Origin: Amycolatopsis sp. FDAARGOS 1241
Lineage (GTDB): Bacteria > Actinomycetota > Actinomycetes > Mycobacteriales > Pseudonocardiaceae
Reading direction: 5' to 3'
DNA: 64,000 nt
NCBI RefSeq assembly: GCF_016889705.1
Contig: NZ_CP069526.1
Location: forward strand, 4,774,001-4,838,000
In this document: in pieces, positions 57,616-64,000 of the stretch
Numbering within the stretch: position 1 is the first letter of the stretch
How the letters are laid out: every line of letters starts with the position of its first letter
Notes under the pieces: generated by a model
Database searches by the model: none
What the model saw: the letters and a program-made list of their open reading frames with translations, nothing else
Told to the model about the DNA's origin: nothing
Program-made: the position numbers and the translations under genes

Positions 57616-58269
57616 GTGTCCGAATGGCTCGACCCGAACGTCGCGACATCCTGGCTGGAACAGGACAAACTCGTCGGATTCCTCGTGCTGCCCCGGCGGA
57701 TCGCCGCCACGCTGGTGGCGGGCGACCGGCCGCGGACGAAACTGGTGGCCGACATCGGCAGCGGCCCCGGTGACTTCCTGGAGGTCCTGCTCGATCTCTT
57801 CCCCGCCGCGCACGGCATCTGGACCGACGTCTCCACCGTGATGGCCGACACCGCCCGGACGCGGCTCGCCCGCTACGGCGACCGCGTTTCCTACCAGCTC
57901 ACCGACATGACGGACCTCGCGGAGCTGCCCGGCGGCCTCGACGTGGTGATGACGTCGAGGGCCAGCCACCACCTGGATCCGGCTCAGCTGGCGCGGTTCT
58001 ACACCGAGGCGGCCGAGCACCTGGCGCCCGGCGGCTGGCTCCTGAACCTCGACCACATCGGGCCCGGCCCGGTGTGGGACGCGCGGCTGCGCGCGGTCCG
58101 CAAGCAGCTCATCCCGCCTTCCGACAAAGCCGGAGCCCACCAGCACAACGACGCCCTGCCGTCGGTCACCGACCACTTCGACGGGCTCGCGAAGGCCGGG
58201 TTCAGCGACGTCGAAATGCCGTGGCGCGGCCTGTACACCTGCCTGTTCACGGCTCGCCGTGACGGCTGA
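57616..58269 (+). CDS. Class I SAM-dependent methyltransferase
   Basis: A 217-residue methyltransferase with the glycine loop VADIGSGPGDFLEVLL, an acidic strand end (TDVSTVMADTAR) and SRASHHLDPAQLARFY plus APGGWLLNLDHIGPGP. It lacks a dimerisation or substrate domain, so the acceptor cannot be predicted; a small O- or N-methylation within the pathway is likely. GTG 57616 follows GAGGAGCG. It overlaps the permease gene by 11 bases, which implies coupled expression. Confidence 0.88.
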   Translation: MSEWLDPNVATSWLEQDKLVGFLVLPRRIAATLVAGDRPRTKLVADIGSGPGDFLEVLLDLFPAAHGIWTDVSTVMADTARTRLARYGDRVSYQLTDMTDLAELPGGLDVVMTSRASHHLDPAQLARFYTEAAEHLAPGGWLLNLDHIGPGPVWDARLRAVRKQLIPPSDKAGAHQHNDALPSVTDHFDGLAKAGFSDVEMPWRGLYTCLFTARRDG

Positions 58270-59374
58270 GGCGTCCGGCCGGCTCGCCCGCCTCCGCTCC
58301 ACGCTGAGCGGCCGGGAGTGGGCGTCGCTGGCCGGCATGGCCACGGTCATCCTGCTGCTCAACCTCGTCGGCTGGGGGGTGCTCGGGCTCGTGGTGGTCC
58401 CGGCGCGCCATGCCCTGGGCGGGGGCCAGATCTACGGCATCGGGCTCGGCGTCACGGCGTTCACGTTGGGACTGCGGCACGCTTTCGACGCCGACCACAT
58501 CGCCGCCGTCGACAACACCACCCGCAAGCTGATGGCCGAGGGCGGACGGCCGTTGTCGGTCGGGTTCTGGTTCTCCCTCGGGCATTCGACCGTCGTGTTC
58601 GTCCTGTGCCTGCTGCTCTCGCTCGGTGTGCGCGCGCTCGCCGGTCCGGTCGCGAACGACTCGTCGGGGCTGCACCAGGTGACCGGCTTGATCGGCACCT
58701 CGGTGTCCGGTGTGTTCCTCTACGCCATCGGGATCGTCAACCTGGTGGTGCTGTTCGGCATCCTGAAGGTGTTCCGCGAGATGCGCCACGGCCGGTTCAG
58801 CGAGGCCGAACTCGAAGAACACCTGGCGCGGCGCGGGGTGCTGAACCGGCTGCTGTCCGGCGTGACGAAGGCCGTGCGCAAGCCCTGGCACATCTATCCG
58901 GTCGGTGTCCTCTTCGGACTCGGGTTCGACACCGCCACCGAGGTGGGCCTGCTGGTACTGGCGGCGGGCGCGGCGGCGTTCGCGTTGCCGTGGTACGCGA
59001 TCCTCGTGCTGCCGGTGCTGTTCGCGGCGGGGATGACACTGTTCGACACCGCCGACGGCTGCTTCATGAACTTCGCCTACGGGTGGGCGTTCGCGAAGCC
59101 CGTGCGCAAGGTCTTCTACAACCTCACCGTGACCGCGCTGTCGGTGGCCGTCGCGCTCGTCATCGGGACGATCGAACTGCTGTCGATCCTTACCGACCGG
59201 CTCGGGATCGTCTCGGGCCCCCTCGCCGCGATCGCCGACGTCGATCTGAACAACGCCGGCTTCGCGATCGTCGGGCTGTTCGTCGTGACGTGGCTCGTCG
59301 CGGTCCTCGTGTGGCGAGTCGGCCGGATCGAGGAGAAGTGGTCGGCCCACCTCTCCCCCGACCCCGACCGTTAG
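58259..59374 (+). CDS. HoxN/NixA-family nickel/cobalt permease
   Basis: A 371-residue NiCoT transporter with about eight helices. The signature RHAFDADHI in helix 2 (His and Asp bind the metal) and LGFDTATEV in a later helix, with GFWFSLGHSTVVF between them, identify the family. It imports Ni2+ or Co2+ with high affinity. No urease, hydrogenase or cobalamin gene lies nearby, so the metal may serve the cupins or the zinc-like aldolase of this locus. GTG 58259 overlaps the methyltransferase end. It converges on the dehydrogenase with a four-base overlap. Confidence 0.93.
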   Translation: MTAEASGRLARLRSTLSGREWASLAGMATVILLLNLVGWGVLGLVVVPARHALGGGQIYGIGLGVTAFTLGLRHAFDADHIAAVDNTTRKLMAEGGRPLSVGFWFSLGHSTVVFVLCLLLSLGVRALAGPVANDSSGLHQVTGLIGTSVSGVFLYAIGIVNLVVLFGILKVFREMRHGRFSEAELEEHLARRGVLNRLLSGVTKAVRKPWHIYPVGVLFGLGFDTATEVGLLVLAAGAAAFALPWYAILVLPVLFAAGMTLFDTADGCFMNFAYGWAFAKPVRKVFYNLTVTALSVAVALVIGTIELLSILTDRLGIVSGPLAAIADVDLNNAGFAIVGLFVVTWLVAVLVWRVGRIEEKWSAHLSPDPDR

Positions 59375-60192
59375 GTGCCCGGCCCGTCGAACAGCTCCGC
59401 CACGCCCGCGACGGTGATGCCCTCCATCACCTCGCGGGCGGTGTGCGCCACCGGCAGGGCCTGGCCCACGCCGCCGGCCATGCGGAACGCGTTGGCCAGG
59501 TCCTTGCGGTACCAGGTGAAGCGCATCAGTTCGAGCTCGGCGAGGGTCGTGCTCGCGGCCGGTCCGTCGAGCAGGGCCGGGCGCAGCTTCGCCGGCTCGA
59601 CGCCGAGGCTGCGGCCGAGCCGCATCGCCTCGACGATCGCCGTGATCTGGCCCCAGTGGCACAGGTTGTTCACCGTCTTGCCGACCTGACCGGAGCCGAG
59701 CGGCCCAAGGTGGTGCACCGCTTTCGTCCACGGCGTGAGCGCCGGGCGCACGCGGTCGAGCACGGCTTCGTCACCGCCGACCAGCAGGGCGATCTCGCCG
59801 TTCTCCGCCCCGCGGACGCCACCGGTGAGTGCCGCGTCCAGCACGGCCACACCGGTCCCCTCGGCGTCGAGGGCGACCCGGTGACAGGTCTCGGGCGTCA
59901 CCGAACTGCAGATCAGCAGCACGGACCCGCGCTTGGCCGCGGCCAGCACGCCCGCCGACACCTCGAGCACGTCCTCATCGGACGGGACGATCACGAGCAC
60001 CACGTCGCACTCGCCGAGCTCCGCCACGGACGCGGCGGCCCGCGCGCCCGCGCCGACATATTCGTCCACTGTGGATCGTTCCCGGTCGAACACCACGGTG
60101 TCCACTCCGGCGCGGACGAGGTAGCGGGCGATCGGCCCACCCATCGCCCCCAGCCCGGCCACCCCGACGCTCCCGGCTCCCTGGTTCGACAT
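59371..60192 (-). CDS. NAD(P)-binding 3-hydroxyisobutyrate dehydrogenase-like enzyme
   Basis: A 273-residue beta-hydroxyacid dehydrogenase. The Rossmann loop is VGVAGLGAMGGPIARYL, the substrate motif DAALTGGVRGAENGEIALLVGG matches the family's DAPVSGG..A..G box, and the catalytic lysine sits in GSGQVGKTVNNLCHWG. It oxidises a beta-hydroxyacid to a semialdehyde or keto acid. ATG 60192 follows GAAGGTG. It is after the two-domain cupin gene on the minus strand, separated by a strong hairpin, so expression may be partly uncoupled. Confidence 0.9.
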   Translation of the reverse strand: MSNQGAGSVGVAGLGAMGGPIARYLVRAGVDTVVFDRERSTVDEYVGAGARAAASVAELGECDVVLVIVPSDEDVLEVSAGVLAAAKRGSVLLICSSVTPETCHRVALDAEGTGVAVLDAALTGGVRGAENGEIALLVGGDEAVLDRVRPALTPWTKAVHHLGPLGSGQVGKTVNNLCHWGQITAIVEAMRLGRSLGVEPAKLRPALLDGPAASTTLAELELMRFTWYRKDLANAFRMAGGVGQALPVAHTAREVMEGITVAGVAELFDGPGT

Positions 60193-60229
60193 CAGCACCT
60201 TCCTTCCCCGCGAAACGCGGTCGACGAAA

Positions 60230-60265
60230 AGGGCCTGCCTCGCGGCGAAACACGAGACAGGCCCT
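60230..60265 (-). terminator. Intrinsic-terminator-like hairpin after the two-domain cupin gene
   Basis: On the minus strand AGGGCCTGTCTCG pairs with CGAGGCAGGCCCT (13 bp, one mismatch, 10-base loop), followed by TTTT. It lies between the cupin stop (60278) and the dehydrogenase start (60192), as terminator or attenuator. Confidence 0.75.
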
Positions 60266-60277
60266 GGGAACGGACGA

Positions 60278-61303
60278 TCAGACGGACGTGGCGGCTTCGG
60301 CCAGCTCGCCGGTGTACTCCGGAGCGTTTTCGAAGTAGTGCACCTTGTCGTAGCCAAGGTGCTTGAACATGCGGTTCTGCGCGGAGAGCAACCGCAGCGG
60401 GGTGCCGTCGGCGGCGAAGTGCATGGCGATCGTGTTCTGCGGTACGTAGAGCGTGTCGCCCTTCTTGATCTCGTGCCGGGTCGCCTCCTTCGCGACCCGC
60501 GCGTAGTACTTCTCCGCGATCTCCTCCTGCACCTCCCAGTGCAGCGAATAACCGGAGCCGTCGAGCACGTAGAGGATCTCGTCGGCCATCTTCCAGTGCT
60601 TGCCCGAGTGGCTGCCGGCCGGAATGTCGAGCTCGAAGACGTCGACGGAGAACTGACGCAGGTCGGTCCGCTCGGGACTGTTGAGCACCCGGACGCGGCC
60701 CATCGGGGTGGTTTCCCAGACCGTGTCCTCCTGGCGCACCACCTTCTTGCGCTCCAGCACACCGTCGGTCCAGATCCGTGACCAGTCCTCACGCTCGCCG
60801 AACTCGTCCGGCCGCTCGATGGGGCCGCTGCGGCCCTGCTGCAGCAGGCCCAGGAACATCCACGTGCACTTGGCCTTCATCACCAGGGCGACGGCTTTTT
60901 CGTCATAGGGGTTGTAGTGCCGGTGCACGGAGTCGGTGTGCACGAAGACCAGCTCCCCGGCCTTCCAGTCGTAACGCTGGTCGTCGTGGATCTCGTAGCC
61001 GGCACCCTCGAGGATGTAGAAGGACGCCTCGTTCTGGTGACCGTGGCCGCGGTTGGAGCTGTGCGGCGGCAGCTCGACGAAGTGCACCTGCAGCGTCTGG
61101 GTCAGGAATTCCTCGTCCCCCGGCCCGACCCGCCACCACGTGCGGGACTTCTCCGAGTCACCGGAGTGCGCGACCTTCGCGTCGTCGACCACGACCGAGT
61201 CGTCCCGGACCCGTTCGGCGGCCAGCTGGGCCTGTCGGAACTGACCGAGCCCGTAGGTCTCAGAAGTCAAGCCACGTACGAACACGCGTCCCTTCTTGCC
61301 CAT
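60278..61303 (-). CDS. Two-domain (bicupin) protein, gentisate-dioxygenase-sized
   Basis: A 341-residue bicupin. Domain 1 holds GHGHQNEASFYILEGAGYEI and VHTDSVHRHYNP, and domain 2 holds SGKHWKMADEILYVLDGSGY and YVPQNTIAMHFAADG. Both sites have His/Glu sets fit to bind a metal. Size and layout recall gentisate 1,2-dioxygenase, but sequence motifs differ. It may cleave an aromatic or alpha-keto intermediate. ATG 61303 follows GAGGAACGC. Divergent from the decarboxylase-like gene with operator 2 between them. Confidence 0.85.
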   Translation of the reverse strand: MGKKGRVFVRGLTSETYGLGQFRQAQLAAERVRDDSVVVDDAKVAHSGDSEKSRTWWRVGPGDEEFLTQTLQVHFVELPPHSSNRGHGHQNEASFYILEGAGYEIHDDQRYDWKAGELVFVHTDSVHRHYNPYDEKAVALVMKAKCTWMFLGLLQQGRSGPIERPDEFGEREDWSRIWTDGVLERKKVVRQEDTVWETTPMGRVRVLNSPERTDLRQFSVDVFELDIPAGSHSGKHWKMADEILYVLDGSGYSLHWEVQEEIAEKYYARVAKEATRHEIKKGDTLYVPQNTIAMHFAADGTPLRLLSAQNRMFKHLGYDKVHYFENAPEYTGELAEAATSV

Positions 61304-61402
61304 GTGCGTTCCTCGCTTTCCCGCGCCTTGGCGCTTTTCGACGGAGGCAGAAGACGTTCCTCCCGGACCGCTGCCCGGGTACGCTTCGAAGTATAGGCCT
61401 AA

Positions 61403-61413
61403 CTGTCCTACCA
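61403..61413. promoter_or_regulatory. FadR-type operator 2
   Basis: Read on the minus strand, TGGTAGGACAG, inside the larger GGCCTAACTGTCCTACC (61396-61412). It lies in the middle of the 139-base divergent gap between the bicupin and the decarboxylase-like gene. One base off the TNGTNNNACNA consensus. Confidence 0.55.
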
Positions 61414-61442
61414 ATCCAGAGACGAGGGCCCGGGAGGCTTCG

Positions 61443-62432
61443 TTGAGCGACATCCACCTCAGCATCGCGACCACCGACTACGACCATTTCCGCGACTTCC
61501 GCACCGGCGCCGTGCGCGCTCAGGGCATCGACCACACCTGGTCGATGCTGAGTCATCACGAGATCTTCGCGCGGTTCACCGCGAACCGCGAGTGGGACGT
61601 GGCCGAATTGTCCTTCGCCAAGTTCAGCACCCAGATCACCCGCGACGAACCGGACATCGTGGGACTTCCGGTCGTCTGCTCGCGGTTGTTCCGGTTCGGC
61701 GCCTTCTACGTCAACCGCCACAGCGGAATCCGCTCCGTCGAAGACCTGCGCGGCAAGAAGGTGGGCTCCCCCGAGTGGGCCCACTCGGCGGCGGTGTACA
61801 TGCGCGGCTGGCTGCACAACGACATGGGCGTGAAACTCGACGAGATCGAGTGGTACCAGGCCGGCGCGAACGCCCCGGGCCGCGTCGAGAAGGTCGAGTT
61901 GACCCTGCCGGCCGGCGTGCGGCTCACCCGCGTCGCCGATCGGTCGCTGTCGGACATGCTCGCCACGGGCGACCTCGACTGCGCGATCATCGCCCGGCCG
62001 CCGACGTGCTTCCTCGAAGGCCACCCCGACGTCGTGCGCTTGTTCCCGGACTACCGGGAAATGGAACAGCAGTACTACCGGGACACCGGCATCTGGCCGA
62101 TCATGCACCTGATCGCGATGCGCCGGCAGGTCCTCGACGAGCACCCGTGGGCGGCGCGCAATCTCTACAACGCCTTCCTGGAGTCGAAACAGCGCAGCGT
62201 CGAACGACTCCTCGACCCCGCCGTTTCGCGCTACCCGCTCCCCTGGCTCGCCACGTACGGCCGCGAGATGCGCGACGTCTTCGCCGGTGACCCGTTCCCG
62301 TTCGGCATCGAACCGAATCGCGCCACGTGGGAACAGCTGCTCACCTATGCAGCCCAGCAGGGTATCGCGCACCGGCTCGCCACCCCCGACGAAATCTTCC
62401 CCGACGGGATCATGACGGAGGTCGTGGTCTGA
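61443..62432 (+). CDS. 4,5-dihydroxyphthalate decarboxylase-like protein (NMT1/THI5-like fold)
   Basis: A 329-residue protein matching the Pht5-type 4,5-dihydroxyphthalate decarboxylase family, built on a periplasmic-binding-protein-like fold. Characteristic pieces are LSIATTDYDHFRDFRTG at the start, VAELSFAKF, SVEDLRGKKVGSPEWAHSAA, SDMLATGDLDCAI and RLFPDYREMEQQYYRDTGIWP. No signal peptide, so it is cytoplasmic and likely enzymatic rather than transport-related. I chose TTG 61443 because GGGAGG lies five bases upstream; ATG starts further upstream would overlap the divergent gene. It probably removes a carboxyl group from the pathway substrate. Confidence 0.85.
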   Translation: MSDIHLSIATTDYDHFRDFRTGAVRAQGIDHTWSMLSHHEIFARFTANREWDVAELSFAKFSTQITRDEPDIVGLPVVCSRLFRFGAFYVNRHSGIRSVEDLRGKKVGSPEWAHSAAVYMRGWLHNDMGVKLDEIEWYQAGANAPGRVEKVELTLPAGVRLTRVADRSLSDMLATGDLDCAIIARPPTCFLEGHPDVVRLFPDYREMEQQYYRDTGIWPIMHLIAMRRQVLDEHPWAARNLYNAFLESKQRSVERLLDPAVSRYPLPWLATYGREMRDVFAGDPFPFGIEPNRATWEQLLTYAAQQGIAHRLATPDEIFPDGIMTEVVV

Positions 62433-62782
62433 ACCCCACCGAACTAATCGGCCATTCGGCCCTGGGTTTTCCGCCGGGCTTTGACAGAATGGCTGCCACT
62501 TCGCCGCAGGCCGAGCCCGCCGGCACCCGCCGCGCCCCGGCCGCGCCACCCTGCGCGCGCGGTCCGAAGTGGATCTGCGGGACGAGGATTTCGATCCGGA
62601 ACAGCATCGGTTCCAACGGTTGACAAATGGTCATACCATAGGGCCATACTGCTCGAACCGAACGGCCCGCCGCCTCAGGCACCGGGCCCTTCGGCACCCG
62701 AAGCCCTGCGACAGTTCCGCACTCACATCGAGGTGAGCCCGCCTTGTTCCGGTAGGCGGTCCCCTCACCGAAGGGAACCGCA
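62433..62782 (+). promoter_or_regulatory. 350-base leader with promoter and FadR-type operator 3
   Basis: No gene is seen. A TTGACA box (62620-62625) and CATACT (62645-62650) frame a 19-base spacer that contains TGGTCATACCA (62628-62638), a perfect palindromic match to the TGGTNNNACCA form. Repressor binding would block this promoter of the ABC uptake genes. Confidence 0.65.
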
Positions 62783-63874
62783 ATGCACAAGAGGCGAAGC
62801 ATCCGGCGAACCGTTTCGGCCGTCCTCGCCGGCGGCCTGGCGCTGACGATGGCCGCCGCGTGCGGCTCCGACGCCGCCGGCTCCTCCGGCCAGGCCCAGA
62901 CCGCCGCCGACAAACTCACTCCCCAGCAGCTCGCCGCGGAAGCGGCGAAGGAAGGCCAGGTGGTCTGGTACACCACGTTCGCCGACGCCGACGTCGCGCC
63001 GATCATCGCGTCGTTCAACAAGGTCTACCCGAAGATCAAGGTCAACGCCCTCCGGCTGAGCGCCGACAAGATCCCGCCCCGCGTGATCACCGAACAGCGC
63101 GGCGGGAAGTACAACGCCGACGTGGTCTCGGGTGACTCCCCGCAGATCGCCCAGCTCCTGCAGGCGGGTGCGCTGCAGCCTTACCACCCGGTCGACGCCG
63201 CGCCGCTGCCCGCCGGGCTCAGCCTGCCCGACGGCTACCAGGGTGTCGTGTACGCCGTCACCACCGTGCTCTCCTGGAACCCCCAGGTCCTCAAGCAGAA
63301 GGGCCTGACCGCGCCGAAGTCCTGGGAGGACCTCACCAAACCCCAGTGGCACGGCCAGTTCTCGATCGACCCCGGCGCGGTCAACTGGTACGACAGCCTG
63401 ATCGCCGCGATGGGCCACGACAAGGCGCTGGCGCTGCTGAAGGGGCTCGGCAACAATGCGCCGGTGTTCGTCGAGAGCCACACCCAGTCATTGACGAACG
63501 TGCAAGCCGGCGAGCCGCTCGCCGCCGCGACCGCGTACGGCTACAAGGCGTCCAGCCTGAAGAAGAAGACACCGAACACCCTGGACTTCGTCAACGGCAC
63601 CCCGCTGCCGGCGTCGCTGAACCTCATCGACGTCGTGAAGAACTCGCCGCACCCCAACGCCGCCCGCCTCTTCGACGACTGGATGGTCTCCAAGGCCGGG
63701 CAGCAGGAGATCGTCGACGTCACCAACCACACGTCGGTCCGCCCGGACGTCACCAACGACTCGAAGGTGTGGGACGAAACGAAGTGGCCGGCCGCGTGGG
63801 GCCACCCGAACCTCTCGCAGGCGGACTACAACAACGAGCTCGCGGAAATGAAGTCGGCCCTGAAAGCACCGTGA
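62783..63874 (+). CDS. ABC transporter solute-binding lipoprotein (type 1, AfuA-like)
   Basis: A 363-residue lipoprotein. The signal and lipobox (MAAACG, Cys at ~27) anchor it outside the membrane. The mature part has the bacterial extracellular solute-binding fold (QVVWYTTFADADVAPIIASF, YNADVVSGDSPQIAQLLQAG, LLKGLGNN, ANAARLFDDWMVSKAGQQ). This subgroup binds ferric iron, 2-aminoethylphosphonate, thiamine or aromatic carboxylates. Here the operator and neighbours favour an organic acid. A promoter lies directly upstream, and a permease gene begins 44 bases downstream. Confidence 0.9.
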   Translation: MHKRRSIRRTVSAVLAGGLALTMAAACGSDAAGSSGQAQTAADKLTPQQLAAEAAKEGQVVWYTTFADADVAPIIASFNKVYPKIKVNALRLSADKIPPRVITEQRGGKYNADVVSGDSPQIAQLLQAGALQPYHPVDAAPLPAGLSLPDGYQGVVYAVTTVLSWNPQVLKQKGLTAPKSWEDLTKPQWHGQFSIDPGAVNWYDSLIAAMGHDKALALLKGLGNNAPVFVESHTQSLTNVQAGEPLAAATAYGYKASSLKKKTPNTLDFVNGTPLPASLNLIDVVKNSPHPNAARLFDDWMVSKAGQQEIVDVTNHTSVRPDVTNDSKVWDETKWPAAWGHPNLSQADYNNELAEMKSALKAP

Positions 63875-63917
63875 CTCGCAAAGGCCGCGGCGGACGCCCC
63901 CGGCGAAAGGACCAACG

Positions 63918-64000
63918 ATGACCCTGCTGGACACCCGACCCGGCGACCCGGCACCCACCGAGACCGGCCGGACCGCGGCGACCCCGCGCCCCCGGTCTTG
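63918..64000 (+). CDS. Start of next gene, probably ABC permease (cut by window end)
   Basis: ATG 63918 has GAAAGGA upstream and opens MTLLDTRPGDPAPTETG, a polar N-terminus typical of the cytoplasmic tail of binding-protein-dependent ABC permeases. It is codirectional with, and 44 bases after, the solute-binding gene. Only 27 codons are visible, so the assignment rests on context. Confidence 0.5.
   Translation, partial: MTLLDTRPGDPAPTETGRTAATPRPRS

Noticed and set aside
61296..61442. ATG starts upstream of the decarboxylase-like gene
   Set aside because: They would extend into operator 2 and the divergent bicupin's leader and lack ribosome sites; TTG 61443 has GGGAGG at proper spacing.

Overview
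The window is high-GC actinobacterial DNA. GTG starts are frequent, genes are short-spaced or overlap by 1-11 bases, and several families are typical of Pseudonocardiaceae: LAL-type LuxR regulators, an IS701 element, DUF5134 and CBU_0592 membrane proteins, and a CtpI-like P-type ATPase. An Amycolatopsis-like soil organism fits best, but the genus is inferred from gene content and codon style only. I saw no rRNA, tRNA or CRISPR array. The region looks like an accessory, metabolically versatile stretch that has been remodelled by insertion sequences.

Layout. 1-1341 is the 3' part of an amidase gene. 1349-3867 is an arsenic cassette: arsR, a MIP channel and arsC on the minus strand (the last two frameshifted), with arsM divergent. 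4258-10642 is a six-gene minus-strand catabolic operon (LacI regulator, MFS carrier, class III CoA-transferase, CitE-like lyase, flavin reductase, NtaA/SnaA-type flavin monooxygenase) with two LacI-type operators in front of it. 10839-14451 holds a lipoprotein of the dimethylformamidase large-subunit type, a broken second NtaA-type gene and a small coiled-coil protein. 15049-20167 is a very large P-type ATPase with an Ala/Pro-rich membrane partner and a 38-residue amphipathic peptide. 21497-24031 is an IS701 junkyard: an IS701 copy with terminal repeats and a 4-bp target duplication sits beside an older IS701 relic, between broken DUF1989 and MFS gene fragments. 24251-32079 carries two paralogous LAL regulators around an alpha/beta hydrolase and a methylenetetrahydrofolate-reductase-like gene. 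33406-35051 is amt-glnK.

36270-42532 is a poly-gamma-glutamate-like polymer locus. PgsB/CapB and PgsC/CapC homologues are coupled to a tandem Cache-TM-HAMP membrane protein with no output domain and to an NlpC/P60 hydrolase, with a divergent secreted protein rich in candidate metal ligands. No PgsA/CapA is visible. 43303-53861 combines a PIG-L deacetylase, an NB-ARC/LuxR regulator, a phthalate-dioxygenase-reductase-type electron donor, a P450, a MoaF-like protein, an IS110 insertion, a cupin, an esterase and a DUF5134 protein.

54261-64000 holds a LysR gene and then a second catabolic locus. It contains a FadR-type GntR regulator, a class II aldolase-like decarboxylase/aldolase, a single cupin, a methyltransferase, a HoxN-type nickel/cobalt permease, a 3-hydroxyisobutyrate-dehydrogenase-like enzyme, a two-domain cupin, a 4,5-dihydroxyphthalate-decarboxylase-like protein and the start of an ABC uptake system. 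Three copies of a FadR-like operator (YGGTNNNACCA type) lie in the three promoter regions of this locus. It therefore looks like one regulon for uptake and breakdown of an aromatic or hydroxy acid, possibly using nickel- or cobalt-dependent cupins. This locus and the PGA-like locus are the best candidates for undescribed biology.

Several genes carry single-base frameshifts, some at homopolymers and often in compensating pairs. They could be sequencing errors or true decay, and this cannot be decided from the sequence alone.
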